Assembly (NCBI RefSeq): GCF_009728835.1
Contig: NZ_CP033455.1
Coordinates: 310,001 to 374,000, forward strand
DNA from: Ehrlichia ruminantium
GTDB lineage: Bacteria; Pseudomonadota; Alphaproteobacteria; Rickettsiales; Anaplasmataceae
Length of the DNA stretch: 64,000 nt
Direction: 5' to 3'
The position numbers and the translations under genes were made by a program. Below, piece after piece: positions 1 through 11,618 of this stretch. The notes beneath the pieces were generated by a model. The model was not told the DNA's origin. It saw only the letters and a list, made by a program, of their open reading frames with translations, and ran no database searches. The first letter of the stretch is position 1, and every line of letters starts with the position of its first letter.

Positions 1-198
1 TGTTATATCCTTTTATATACGTGGAGTATTTATTATATTGGTTGTGTTAAATAGTAAATGTTTGGTTTTTATTATGTTAGTTCTTTACAAGTTAGCTGTA
101 AATATTAGAAGCCAGGTTACTTATAATTAATTTTATAAGAATTAGTGCACTTGCTATTGCTTGTGATTATATAAAATCTACTGTGATTAAAGATTTTC

Positions 199-477
199 CT
201 AAGTGTAGCTGTTATATTCTTTATGTGTATATAAGTGAAATGAAATTGAATGTATGAGTTTTATTTCTGAGTATAAGATCTTATGGAGTAGCCTTTGTCT
301 GTTAATCTTGATCATGCCTGTAAAGTCATCTGATACTAGTATGATTTTAATATGTGAAATGTTAGATATAGAATGAAAGTTATGTCCTGTGTGCTTTATA
401 GATTCATCGATTATTTCAAGACTTAAGACATTTAGTGTTGATGTAACTTTATTTTTTATCTTTTGAATTATATCCAT
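199..477 (-). CDS. bolA: BolA family protein
   Basis: This encodes a 92-residue BolA-type protein. In this family, members partner with monothiol glutaredoxins in iron-sulfur cluster handling and stress response. The conserved pattern is visible: a DES-type motif with HTGH at residues 24-32, the core strand ILVSDDFTG at 46-54, the helix NRQRLL at 59-64, and the invariant late histidine H76 in an IHS context. The frame stays open 34 codons further upstream, but that extension has no BolA character, so the ATG at 477 is preferred. The protein has no signal peptide and is probably cytosolic. No glutaredoxin gene lies within the window on this side. The family call is good; the exact cellular role here is inferred. 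Confidence 0.75.
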   Translation of the reverse strand: MDIIQKIKNKVTSTLNVLSLEIIDESIKHTGHNFHSISNISHIKIILVSDDFTGMIKINRQRLLHKILYSEIKLIHSISFHLYTHKEYNSYT

Positions 478-732
478 ATTATTTGTGGTTTGTGCTGTTT
501 GGTTATTATAACATTTATATTGTATTGTGGGAAGTTTCCCTATGTTGTTTAGCTTATTAAAGCTTTGTGTATAGTACATTACTATATTAAAGATATAATT
601 TTAATAAATTAGTAAAATTTAATTTATTTACTAAACTTATTTTATTAATATAATGATAATATATTAATATTATGCTAATATTAGTATATAATGTATACAT
701 AAAAATATTTTTTATTATATGGAGCAAAATTT

Positions 733-1551
733 ATGAGTTTTTATAAATATATTTCTTATCTTTATATTTTATTAGTACCGTTAAATTTGATGGCTGTTAC
801 AGCTCATGATAGTACTCGTGAGTGTGTTGATAGTGTTTCTGGATTTAATTTCTTTTTTAAACCTACACAAGAAAGTAAGTGTGATTTACCAATTATGCCT
901 GAACTAAACAAGTTTGATCAGGCTGTACTTGACTTGTGTGGTAGTTGGGGTGACAAACCTAAAATAGAAGGGTTTAGACATATGTTAGATGATGTTAAAT
1001 ATAAAGAATATATTGATAAGATTTATACGGAATTAGATCATCAAGTTTTTAGTCCAAATGCTGATCTTGAGACGTTTAAACGAGAATTAGCAAGGCTATG
1101 GTTCAGGAGGCGTGGTTTTACTCACATAATGTGTGGTGAACCTAGAAAAAACAGATTAGCAGGGATGCATTTCTTTGGTCGTTATATACAGGCTCAGCAA
1201 AATGGTTGGGCTGGTAGATATTATCACCCTAGTGACGAAGTTAGTGATAAAATTTTTACAGTTGGTATTATATTTAAAAATCCTTATAGTAATCGGCTTA
1301 TTATTGATAATAGGAAAGGGTATGATTTATCACATGCTGATGATATTATAATATATGCTACAAAAGCGTATAAAGGATTATCCCAAAGTATTAATCTTAC
1401 GACAAATAAGTTCTGTCTTTATGAGTATAATGGTATTACTTATTCTCTAGTAGCTAGTAAGGATGCAATTGTTACGTTTTTTTCTGATTTAACTCCAAGT
1501 TGTAGAGCTGGTAAAGGGGAGTGTAATTGTATAAAGGATACAATATCGTAA
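733..1551 (+). CDS. Secreted protein with EndoU-like nuclease signature
   Basis: This 272-residue protein starts with a hydrophobic signal peptide of about 24 residues and so is probably exported. The middle carries a pattern like the EndoU endoribonuclease family: FTHIMCGE with H131, then GMHFFGRYIQAQ with H146. The 15-residue spacing is close to the 16 residues between the two catalytic histidines of XendoU. Behind them, a strand-rich stretch with K182 (IIFKNPYS) and a TKAYK helix resembles the C-terminal part of bacterial EndoU domains, where a lysine completes the active site. Several cysteines near both ends fit an exported protein. An AT-rich gap of about 250 bp lies upstream and ggag sits just before the ATG. 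The nuclease activity is inferred from motifs only; the lysine assignment is the weakest point. Confidence 0.55.
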   Translation: MSFYKYISYLYILLVPLNLMAVTAHDSTRECVDSVSGFNFFFKPTQESKCDLPIMPELNKFDQAVLDLCGSWGDKPKIEGFRHMLDDVKYKEYIDKIYTELDHQVFSPNADLETFKRELARLWFRRRGFTHIMCGEPRKNRLAGMHFFGRYIQAQQNGWAGRYYHPSDEVSDKIFTVGIIFKNPYSNRLIIDNRKGYDLSHADDIIIYATKAYKGLSQSINLTTNKFCLYEYNGITYSLVASKDAIVTFFSDLTPSCRAGKGECNCIKDTIS

Positions 1552-1653
1552 ACTTGTAGTGTTATTATTTTTTAGTGATTTATTGTATAGGTAGTTAAAT
1601 TTATTGTAGATAGTCAAACTGTATATTTTGTTAGGTTTATATTAAAGTAATTT

Positions 1654-2064
1654 GTGCTTAATTCAATAATTGATTTTATTTTGTATTTGGGCATAACGCT
1701 TGGAATACTAATATTAGTAATCACCAGATCATTAATGAATAATTACTTTATTATTGCACTGGGAAGAAAATATTCATCAGTTTTTCTTGGTTGTAGCAAT
1801 ATCTTGATTGCTGGTATTATTTAATGATTAATGCAAATTCCAAGAGTGATATTTATATTTTCTATATTTCTGTTGTTAACATTATTTTTTATATCAGTTG
1901 TTATGCCATAGCATTACTTACTGTAATAAAAATATGCAGACCATAGTGTTATTATTGTAGTTTGGTACTGATTTTGCTTATCTGGTATTGCATGTCTATA
2001 TGGTAATTATTTAGTTAACGTGATATTGCATGATCTATTTGCACTACCTGCCGTATATAGGTAA
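1654..2064 (+). pseudogene. Decayed polytopic membrane protein gene
   Basis: One frame running from a GTG at 1654 to a TAA at 2062 stays protein-like for about 136 codons although it is broken by at least six stop codons (first at 1822 and 1825, later near 1909, 1924 and 1969). The pieces read as membrane helices: a segment around LGITLGILILVIT, then FIIALGRKYSSVFLG, then IFSIFLLLTLFFISVV, and finally GIACLYGNYLVNVIL. The order is compatible with the C-terminal half of a major-facilitator-type transporter, but that family call is a guess. The neighbouring gap DNA does not read like this in any frame, which supports a gene relic over chance. Confidence 0.45.
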
Positions 2065-4049
2065 GAATCTGTGTTAGAGGTGAAATTGAAAACTATATTT
2101 ATGTAATTTTATTGTAATTAGTAAGTTATCTATATATCTAAGTTATATTGTATGTACAAGGGTACTCTGTTAACTATTATTTAGTCTATAGTCACGCTTA
2201 GTGTTGTTTACGATACTTATTGTATGGGATTGAATTTTTGTAATTGATCTTTCTTCATGATGTCTGTTAGTTTTATGTTTTAAAATCTATATATGTTATT
2301 TCTATTTTGAGGATCCTAATGGTTATATAATGTTGATGTTATGTTCTCTATAGTTTTATTTTAATAATGTAATGGACATTATGATAATATTGGGGTCATT
2401 TTAGCTTAATTTGGGCTAAGTGTTGTGTTTTATATTTCGACGAAATAGTTTAAAAAATATCTGGAAAAAATTAGTCGACATTTTGGTATAGTGAAAAAGT
2501 AGAACTTGTATTGATTTTTTTGGTAAGCATGAAGTTTATCTTAACTGTATTGATGGTAAGACTGTATGTTATAAACATGTAACTATAAATTTATAATTTT
2601 TGTGTTTTGAAAGTGAGTGATAAGTCTATCATATTAGATTTATGTTATGTAAACTTGTATTTGCTAAGCTGTTGTAATCGACATGTTAGTAGACATAAAA
2701 TTTGTCTTAACTGTATTGATGGTAAGACTGTATGTTATAAACATGTAACTATAAATTTATAATTTTTGTGTTTTGAAAGTGAGTGATAAGTCTATCATAT
2801 TAGATTTATGTTATGTAAACTTGTATTTGCTAAGCTGTTGTAATCGATATGTTAGTAGACATAAAATTTGTCTTAACTGTATTGATGATAAGACTGTATG
2901 TTATAAACATGTAACTATAAATTTATAATTTTTGTGTTTTGAAAGTGAGTGATAAATCTATCACATTAGATTTGTGTGTGTGTTGTCTAATCTGTTTGTA
3001 ATAGATATTATTAACGTAAAAGTAAAATTTGGATAATTCAAATATAAGATGCATATTAAAAATTTTTGATATGTTCAAGTGTTAGTAATTTACATTCATA
3101 GCTAATAACTTAAGTGTGCTTAAATGGTTATAGTCAATTGATATATTTGTAATTCTTCTCAAAGTAAGTATAAAGAGTTAGTTAAAGTTTAGTGGACTAT
3201 AGGTAAATAATTTAATACAGTCTTCAAAATCTTTCCTTGTTGAAAATAGTTCAAAAGTCTTATAGAGTAGACTATATTACTAGTTATATGTTTCATTCTA
3301 TATATGTAGTATTTTTCTAATTGAGCTGTAAAAGCAATTTTGCGTGTTTATATAAATTAGGGGATATATTTATGTATATAATATGAAGAAATAATGCTAC
3401 AGGAAGCTATTAATGCTCTTGTCGATAGTACACGTTGCAGTCATGTTGCCAATAAAGCTAGTAGTGTGAGTTATAATAAGTCATTAAGTGACATACTTAC
3501 AGGTAAACAATAGTGTTTTAGCGGAATTTGTTGGCCAAGAAAGTACACTATATAATTACGCTTTTATATCCTGTAGATGTTTTTATAATATTTTTGATGT
3601 AGATGAGGTTAATAATCTAATATAAACACATTATAGCAAGTCTCATAGATAGTTTATCTGCAACATCACTTACTGTGAGTGAGTGGTAATTTATAGATGC
3701 TACATCTTGTAATATACTTAATATTGTATAGTAGTTAGTTTATATGATATAAGTTTTATTGAGTGATTTTTATATTTGCAAGTTGTGAATTTAATTCCTA
3801 AATTTTTATTTCGATGAATATCATTGTAAGTTTGTCAGTCTGATACTTAATTTATATAATTATAGTCTTGATTGTTGATCTTGTAGTGTAAGATTATTAT
3901 TGTATGTCTACTTATAATTCATGACTATATAGGTACGTTTTTGTATATTGAAGAAGTGATGAGTTGTTTATTTCTTAATATGTGAGGAACTGATTTTTAT
4001 ATGTATTCATCATCTGGGTTGTTAACATTCCTTTTTTTGGTTGGTAATT
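2065..4049. other. Gene-free AT-rich stretch with a repeat block
   Basis: No convincing gene is visible in these 2 kb. It holds the 166-bp repeat block at 2522-2973. A 39-codon frame at 3394-3513 (plus strand) has a more protein-like composition than its surroundings, but I recognise nothing in it and it lacks a clear ribosome binding site. It may be a gene remnant. Confidence 0.6.
2522..2973. repeat. Tandem direct repeat, 166-bp period, about 2.6 copies
   Basis: The same text recurs with anchors at 2541, 2707 and 2873, exactly 166 bp apart. Copies one and two are almost identical over the whole unit, and the third stops near 2973 after about 100 bp. Few substitutions separate the copies, so the duplication looks recent. 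The unit has no open frame and the period is not a multiple of three. Confidence 0.9.
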
Positions 4050-7000
4050 ATGAATCAGATATTTGTTCATCTTAGATCTCATAGTGATTATTCATTACTT
4101 CGTGGAATGATTAAAATAGATGCTTTAGTCAGTTTGTGTGTCCAGTATAATATGCCTGCAGTTGCATTAACGGATTCTGGAAATTTATTTGGATCTTTAG
4201 AATTTTCTGATTATGCTGCTAATGCTGGGGTGCAGCCTATTATAGGTTGTAATATCATGATGCACTATCATGGCAATAGCATTGGAGAGTTAGTATTATT
4301 AGCTAAAGATCAAGTTGGATATAGAAATATCATTGATATTGTTAGCAGTTCATTTAAAGAGAATCAATCAAGTAAATTCAATCGAGTTGATTTCAATAAG
4401 TTGATTGAACTAAAAGATGGTATTATTGTTTTAACAGGAGGGTATGAAGGATTATTAGCTCAGCTTTTATTACATGATGTTATAAATCGTGGTATTGTTG
4501 ATAAGTTGTTAGTTGCGTTTGAAAATAATCTTTATGTTGAGTTGCAACGTCATGGTGTTAAAGAAGAAAGCATTGTAGAAAACGCGCTTATTAAATTTGC
4601 ATATGAAAAAAATTTGCCATTAGTTGCTACTAATGATGTATTGTTTATCAAGAAAGAGGATTTTCCAGCATATGATGTGTTATCTTGTATATCAGATGGT
4701 CATTATATTGCTCAAGAAGATAGAAAGATGTTTACAGCAGAACATTATTTTAAGTCCTCAGAAGAAATGTATAACTTGTTTCATGATGTTCCAGAAGCAA
4801 TTTACAATACGGTATTGATAGCACAACGTTGTTCTTTTATGCCTGAGGTAAGGAAGCCTATACTACCACATTTCCCGTGTTCAAGTGGTAAAAATGAAAG
4901 TCAGGAGTTAATTACTCAAGCATTATCAGGATTGGACAAACGTTTAAAGTTGAAAAATCTAACAGAAGAAGATGTGGTTAAATATAATGAAAGGTTACGA
5001 TATGAGTTAGATGTTATTATTTCTATGGATTATGCTGGATATTTTTTAATAGTATCGGATTTTATTTGTTGGAGTAAAAGGAATGGTATAATGGTAGGCC
5101 CTGGTAGAGGATCTGGTGCTGGTTCTCTTGTTGCTTGGTCTTTGCAGATTACTGATCTTGACCCAATAGAGTTTGGTTTAATTTTTGAGAGGTTCTTAAA
5201 TCCTGATCGTATATCGATGCCTGATTTTGATATTGACTTCTGTCAGGAGAAAAGAGATCTAGTGATAGAATACGTAAGAAAAAAATATGGTTATGTTGCT
5301 CATATTATAACTTTTGGTAAATTACAAGCCCGAGCTGTGTTACGAGATGTAGGTAGAGTAATGCAGATTCCTTATTTTCAAGTGGATAGAATTTGTAAAA
5401 TGATTCCTTACAATCCTGTTAGGCCAGTGACTTTATCCGAAGCAATAGGAATGGATAAGAATCTACAAAAAGAACGTGATGATGATGAAACAGTTGCAAA
5501 ATTATTGGAAATATCACTGAAACTTGAAGGTCTATATCGTCATGTTTCAATACATGCGGCTGGTATTGTAATATGTGATAGGAGATTAGAAGAACTAGTA
5601 CCACTGTATTATGATAGTACAGCTTCCTTACCTATTACGCAGTATAATATGAAATATACGGAGAAAGCAGGATTAGTTAAATTTGATTTTTTAGGGCTAC
5701 GTACACTAACTGTAATAAATCAGATTTGTCAATTGGTAAATGATAGGGGTCATGTTGTTGATATATTATCTATTCCTTTAGATGATAGAAAAACATATGA
5801 GATGTTATCTAGTGGTGATTCTATTGGTGTATTCCAGCTTGAAAGTTCTGGAATGAGAGAGGTAATCAGTAAGTTAAAGCCTGATAATATAAATGATATT
5901 ATTGCGTTAATCTCTTTATATAGGCCTGGTCCTATGGATAATATACCTGTATATATAGCTCGTAAACATGGGTTAGAACAGCCTGACTATATACATTCAA
6001 TTCTTGAAGGTGTCCTTAAAGAAACTTTTGGAGTAATAATTTATCAAGAGCAAGTAATGGAAATTGCTAAAATTATGGCTGGATATAGTTTGGGTGAAGC
6101 AGACTTGCTAAGACGTGCTATGGGTAAAAAAATTAAGGAGGAAATGGATAACCAGCGTAGGACTTTTATAAATGGAGCTGTGAATAATGGGATAGATCAA
6201 GAAAAAGCGAGTTATATTTTTGATTTAGTTGCAAAGTTTGCTGGGTATGGATTTAATAAATCGCATGCTGCAGCTTATGCATTGATTAGTTATCAAACTG
6301 CTTATTTAAAAGCTAACTATACTATTGAATTTTTTACTGCATCAATGAATATTGATATAACTGATAAAGATAAATTAGAAATGTTTTGTCATCAGGCAAA
6401 ATTGCATGGGATTAATATACTACCTCCTGATATTAATTCTTCGAAAGTGTTTTTTGTTATTGAGGGATCATCTATTAGATATGCCCTTGGGGCGTTGAAG
6501 AATGTAGGACAGTATGCCGCTCATGAGTTGATCAGTGATGTTAAATATAAGGACATATGGGATTTTATTGATAGAGTCAGTACTAAATCTGTCCATAAAA
6601 GAATGTTGGAAAATATTATTAAAGCTGGAGTATTAGATAGTATTCATAGTAACAGGAAGCAACTTTTTGAATCAGTAATTTTATTTTTAGATATTATTGA
6701 ATATAATAGATATAATTCTAACTTTAATCAAATTAGTTTATTTAATGATAAAAATCATTATAAATTAGTAGAGACTGATGATTGGAGTAAGGAAGAGAAA
6801 TTATATAATGAATTTTCTTCCATAGGTTTTTATCTTAACAATCATCCTATGCAGAGCTATAAGGACCTTTTGGATAGGTTAAACATAGGATTTATTAACT
6901 ATGATAATAAGTCTGCTTATAATAATAAGATAGCGGGTGTTGTTTCGAGTGTTAAAGTTCGCTCAGCAAATAAGGATAAATTTGCACTTGTGACTCTTTC

Positions 7001-7409
7001 TGATCCACATAATATTCATGAGATAGCCTTTTATAGTGGTAATGTAATAGAAGATAGCAAGGACTTGTTTAATAGTGGTGTACCCGTAATTGTTGAAATG
7101 GACAATACTTTTTATAGTTCTTCAGTAAGATTATTAGGTAAAAACATATACAGTTTTGAAAGAAAGATTGCTTCAATGATTAAGAGTATGACAGTATATG
7201 TTAGTTCTGAAAATAGTATAGTGATAAAGGAATTGTCTAATTTGTTGAAAGACAGTGGTAACACTGTGGTTTTTATTGATTTATTACTTCCAGATGATCA
7301 TATTACTATTCAATTACCTAATAGTTTTCTTGTGACTCCTTTGATTTTTATGCAAATTTTTAAGCTGAATTGGGTTAGAGATATTAGTATCAATGATCTT
7401 GTGGTCTGA
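4050..7409 (+). CDS. dnaE: DNA polymerase III alpha subunit
   Basis: This is the replicative polymerase subunit, 1119 residues, close to the 1160 of E. coli DnaE. The N-terminal PHP domain opens with HLRSHSDYSLLRG. The palm domain shows GPGRGSGAGSLVAW, then PDFDIDF with the two catalytic aspartates D392 and D394, and KFDFLGL with the third, D546. A typical fingers and clamp-binding region follows (VFQLESSGM, SLYRPGPMD). The frame is open from a TTG nine bases upstream, but the ATG at 4050 gives the usual N-terminus. It stands alone with long gene-free stretches on both sides. The C-terminal OB and tau-binding part is diverged but present. Identity is certain. Confidence 0.97.
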   Translation: MNQIFVHLRSHSDYSLLRGMIKIDALVSLCVQYNMPAVALTDSGNLFGSLEFSDYAANAGVQPIIGCNIMMHYHGNSIGELVLLAKDQVGYRNIIDIVSSSFKENQSSKFNRVDFNKLIELKDGIIVLTGGYEGLLAQLLLHDVINRGIVDKLLVAFENNLYVELQRHGVKEESIVENALIKFAYEKNLPLVATNDVLFIKKEDFPAYDVLSCISDGHYIAQEDRKMFTAEHYFKSSEEMYNLFHDVPEAIYNTVLIAQRCSFMPEVRKPILPHFPCSSGKNESQELITQALSGLDKRLKLKNLTEEDVVKYNERLRYELDVIISMDYAGYFLIVSDFICWSKRNGIMVGPGRGSGAGSLVAWSLQITDLDPIEFGLIFERFLNPDRISMPDFDIDFCQEKRDLVIEYVRKKYGYVAHIITFGKLQARAVLRDVGRVMQIPYFQVDRICKMIPYNPVRPVTLSEAIGMDKNLQKERDDDETVAKLLEISLKLEGLYRHVSIHAAGIVICDRRLEELVPLYYDSTASLPITQYNMKYTEKAGLVKFDFLGLRTLTVINQICQLVNDRGHVVDILSIPLDDRKTYEMLSSGDSIGVFQLESSGMREVISKLKPDNINDIIALISLYRPGPMDNIPVYIARKHGLEQPDYIHSILEGVLKETFGVIIYQEQVMEIAKIMAGYSLGEADLLRRAMGKKIKEEMDNQRRTFINGAVNNGIDQEKASYIFDLVAKFAGYGFNKSHAAAYALISYQTAYLKANYTIEFFTASMNIDITDKDKLEMFCHQAKLHGINILPPDINSSKVFFVIEGSSIRYALGALKNVGQYAAHELISDVKYKDIWDFIDRVSTKSVHKRMLENIIKAGVLDSIHSNRKQLFESVILFLDIIEYNRYNSNFNQISLFNDKNHYKLVETDDWSKEEKLYNEFSSIGFYLNNHPMQSYKDLLDRLNIGFINYDNKSAYNNKIAGVVSSVKVRSANKDKFALVTLSDPHNIHEIAFYSGNVIEDSKDLFNSGVPVIVEMDNTFYSSSVRLLGKNIYSFERKIASMIKSMTVYVSSENSIVIKELSNLLKDSGNTVVFIDLLLPDDHITIQLPNSFLVTPLIFMQIFKLNWVRDISINDLVV

Positions 7410-8019
7410 AAAGGCATTATATATGAAGAATTAATATATCAAATCACCGTGGAATATTAATATAGAGCCTTTTGTGTATAATTATAGAATGATATGTTCT
7501 GGTAATATGTATTTGTTATTAGAGAATTAAGTTGTTTAAGGTTAAGTATAGTTGCTGTTGTATGTAGATCCCGAATGGTAACATTGTAATTTGAGATTTA
7601 ATATGTAAGAATTTTTGGGTTGTATGTTTATAAAATAGCATGTATCTGATAATATATTTGAATGTATAAATTACTGAACAAATACTTTCACGTTGTATAG
7701 TTGCCATCGTATCGTTGTCAGCCTTTACAGATTAGGATGAGTATTCTATTGGGCATCATTTCCCTATTTGTTGTAAAAAGGGGTCTTATGTTGCATGCTG
7801 CCAATCAAGATTGTAGAGTAGGTTGATTACACAAGTACAAGTAAGGATTGTTATGTTAGAAAAAAGTGTATTATTTTTTAGATTTCTTATGATCAATATT
7901 TGGAATTAAAATGACTTTATTTAAAATTTTGGGATATTAAAGACATGTAATGCTGTGTTAAAATTTGCATTGATAAGTTTTGCAATCATTATATTCTATA
8001 GCATTGTATTTCTTCCATA
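7410..8019. other. Gene-free stretch
   Basis: No gene is supported in these 610 bp. A 62-codon frame on the minus strand at 7519-7707 has no recognisable features. A patch around 7750-7830 is somewhat richer in GC than its surroundings, but I could not fold it into a known RNA. Confidence 0.5.
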
Positions 8020-9309
8020 ATGGGGTTGTATATGGTGGTTACATCTGAAAAGATAGGCCAGATAAATGGAAATATTAATATACTTAAAGATAGTTTTATA
8101 TCTCATACGGCACTGATATTAGCATCTCAGGTAGTTGGAATGACTAAAATTCATCATATTACGTATAATGATGAAGTGATACTTACTATTAAGGCATTAA
8201 ATTCACTTGATGTGCAAGTTAAATATGAAGATGGTGTATGTACTGTACAAGGGGTAGGGGTAGGTGGATTTATTTGCCCTAAAAATACATTGTATTTAAA
8301 CAATCCATCTATCTACATGATGATAGGGGGATTATCTAGTTGTCCTTTTATATCTTTTTTTGATGGAGATTATGATTTGAATGTTAGTGAAATAATAAAA
8401 CCGTTATCATTAATGGGGGCAAGATTTATGTTAAATGGTAATAGATTTCCGATTGCTCTCATTGGTTGTATGGATATGTTGCCTATAGAATATATCACTA
8501 ACAAAAATGAAATAAAAACTATGTTATTATTTGCAGCATTAAATGTATGTGGTACTACCACTATAATTGATAATACTATAGATTATGATAAAATTATACC
8601 AGTGTTAAAACACTTTAATGTCTCTATAGAATGTTTTGCTTCTCAAAAGCGTGTTAATATATGTGGTCAACAAGAGTTATATTCTAAAGATATATATATA
8701 CCGAATGATTTTTTTTGTACATTAGCTGTTATAGCTGTGGCACTTATGGTAGAAAACTCAGAGATTGTGATACTGGATGTATTATTAAATGATGAGATAA
8801 AAAGTTTTTATCAGATTTTGATAAAAATGGGAGGAAATATTTTTTTTATCAATAAGAGGCAAAATGTTCTTGGTGCGGAAATTGCAGATCTGTTAGTAAA
8901 AAGTAGTATATTAATAGGAGTTGATTGTTTAATTAGTGAAGATTTTAGTCTGGATGAGTGTTTAATTATGATGGTTATTTCTGCCTATGCTCATGGTATT
9001 ACTATGTTTAGTGGTTTATTAAGGAGATTTATTGATAAAAGGTTGCAAAATCTTATTAATGGTCTAATTAGATGTGGGATTAAGGTAGAAATAGAAGCTG
9101 ATAATTTAATTATTCATGGTTGCTCTGGTAATATACTTGGTGGAATTTTAATAGATGCATGTTATGACTTTAAAGTTACAGTAGTAAGTTTAATTTTAGG
9201 TATGGTGTCTAATAGTTCTGTCGAGATAAAAAACATTAGAAAAACAAGTGATTTTATTGCAATAGTAGATTTATTTAATAAACATGGAGCCAAGATTACA
9301 TTTACATAA
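8020..9309 (+). CDS. aroA: Degenerate EPSP-synthase (AroA) family protein
   Basis: This 429-residue protein has the length and repeating fold pattern of 5-enolpyruvylshikimate-3-phosphate synthase, which joins PEP to shikimate-3-phosphate. Recognisable landmarks are SHTALILAS near residue 28, VILTIKALNSL, IKPLSLMGA, KTMLLFAALN and a C-terminal half with D312 in a SLDE context. However, several binding residues expected in the family are replaced. The SNRAL/SHRAL arginine is T30. The GN-G-T-R loop reads LNNPSIYMM. The glutamate of the KESDR motif is lost (RFIDKR), and the DHR motif is DFK. The reading frame is intact. It may be a paralogue with altered function or an enzyme under relaxed selection. 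The family call is fairly firm; activity is doubtful. Confidence 0.65.
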   Translation: MGLYMVVTSEKIGQINGNINILKDSFISHTALILASQVVGMTKIHHITYNDEVILTIKALNSLDVQVKYEDGVCTVQGVGVGGFICPKNTLYLNNPSIYMMIGGLSSCPFISFFDGDYDLNVSEIIKPLSLMGARFMLNGNRFPIALIGCMDMLPIEYITNKNEIKTMLLFAALNVCGTTTIIDNTIDYDKIIPVLKHFNVSIECFASQKRVNICGQQELYSKDIYIPNDFFCTLAVIAVALMVENSEIVILDVLLNDEIKSFYQILIKMGGNIFFINKRQNVLGAEIADLLVKSSILIGVDCLISEDFSLDECLIMMVISAYAHGITMFSGLLRRFIDKRLQNLINGLIRCGIKVEIEADNLIIHGCSGNILGGILIDACYDFKVTVVSLILGMVSNSSVEIKNIRKTSDFIAIVDLFNKHGAKITFT

Positions 9310-9341
9310 TTTTTTATTTGAAATTAATATTAAAAAATATA

Positions 9342-9370
9342 TTGACATATATGTCGTATTAACTGATAAT
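9342..9370 (+). promoter_or_regulatory. Sigma-70-type promoter of the 16S rRNA gene
   Basis: A perfect TTGACA at 9342-9347 is followed after exactly 17 bp by GATAAT at 9365-9370, matching the -10 hexamer in five of six positions. Transcription would start near 9377, giving a leader of about 165 nt before mature 16S rRNA. This is among the best promoter matches seen in the window. Confidence 0.75.
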
Positions 9371-9542
9371 CTAGCCCATGGCTAAGTGTCGTAATAATAA
9401 AGTTGTTTGAATAGTTTAATATTTATAGAATAGAAGTAAAGGCGGCGATGCATAATAGCTAATTTATTTTTTATCATGCATTTACGTTTTTTATATTTGT
9501 TTTTTTGCATGAGTCCAAGCCATAAGTAATTATGGTTTTGTC

Positions 9543-11048
<1,506 letters not shown>

Positions 11049-11210
11049 TAGGCTGTCTTATTTTATGTTATTTCTCAGTAACGTTGATAAATAAGGTGCT
11101 GCGCCGTCTTTATTTCTATTTTGTTTAATTAAGCTACTTGGTAATTAAAGGTTTTATTATTACTTAATTTAAGTTATTAAAGTTTTAGGGTTTTTTATTA
11201 TATTAAGTTA

Positions 11211-11609
11211 ATGTCAAAAATTAGGCCTTTATCTCCTCATCTGCAGGTCTATAAGTTGCCGATGGCTGCAGTACTATCCATTACTCATCGGTTTACTGGT
11301 GTTTTATTATTTATTGGCTTATTACTTCTTGCATGGACCTTTATTGCTTGTGCTATATACCCTGAAGTTGTACATAAAGCTTATGTTTTTTTTTCTGCTT
11401 CTTATTTTGCACTTTATAGTTTTAAGTTATTTATTTTTGTTTGCTTAAATGTTTTGTGTTATCATTATTTAAATGGTATAAGGCATATACTGTGGGATTT
11501 TGGGCTAGGTTTAACTAAGTCTGCTGTTAAAATTAGTGGTATTGTAGTATTGGTTTTGTCCTTATTATTTTCTTTTATTGTTTATAATGTTTTTTTAAAT
11601 TTATGGTAG
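11211..11609 (+). CDS. sdhC: Succinate dehydrogenase cytochrome b556 subunit
   Basis: This is the membrane anchor SdhC of respiratory complex II, 132 residues. It shows the family signature RPLSPHLQVY at residues 4-13, then SITHRFTGVLLF at the first membrane helix, and YLNGIRHILWD, which carries the haem-ligand region, before the third helix. It holds heme b together with SdhD and passes electrons to ubiquinone. The gap to sdhD is only 9 bp, so the two are co-transcribed. The catalytic subunits sdhA and sdhB are not adjacent and are not in this window. Position directly behind 16S rRNA suggests either read-through from the rRNA promoter or a promoter within the 160-bp gap. Confidence 0.93.
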   Translation: MSKIRPLSPHLQVYKLPMAAVLSITHRFTGVLLFIGLLLLAWTFIACAIYPEVVHKAYVFFSASYFALYSFKLFIFVCLNVLCYHYLNGIRHILWDFGLGLTKSAVKISGIVVLVLSLLFSFIVYNVFLNLW

Positions 11610-11618
11610 GGGATTATA

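Noticed and set aside
2522-2973. CRISPR array
   Set aside because: The units are 166 bp long and fully repeated, without short repeats alternating with unique spacers. The same reasoning applies to all other repeat blocks in the window.
7519-7707. 62-codon minus-strand frame
   Set aside because: No motif, no ribosome binding site and composition typical of AT-rich noise.
7750-7830. Possible small structured RNA in a GC-richer patch
   Set aside because: I looked for 4.5S, 6S and tmRNA landmarks and found none, and no convincing stem.
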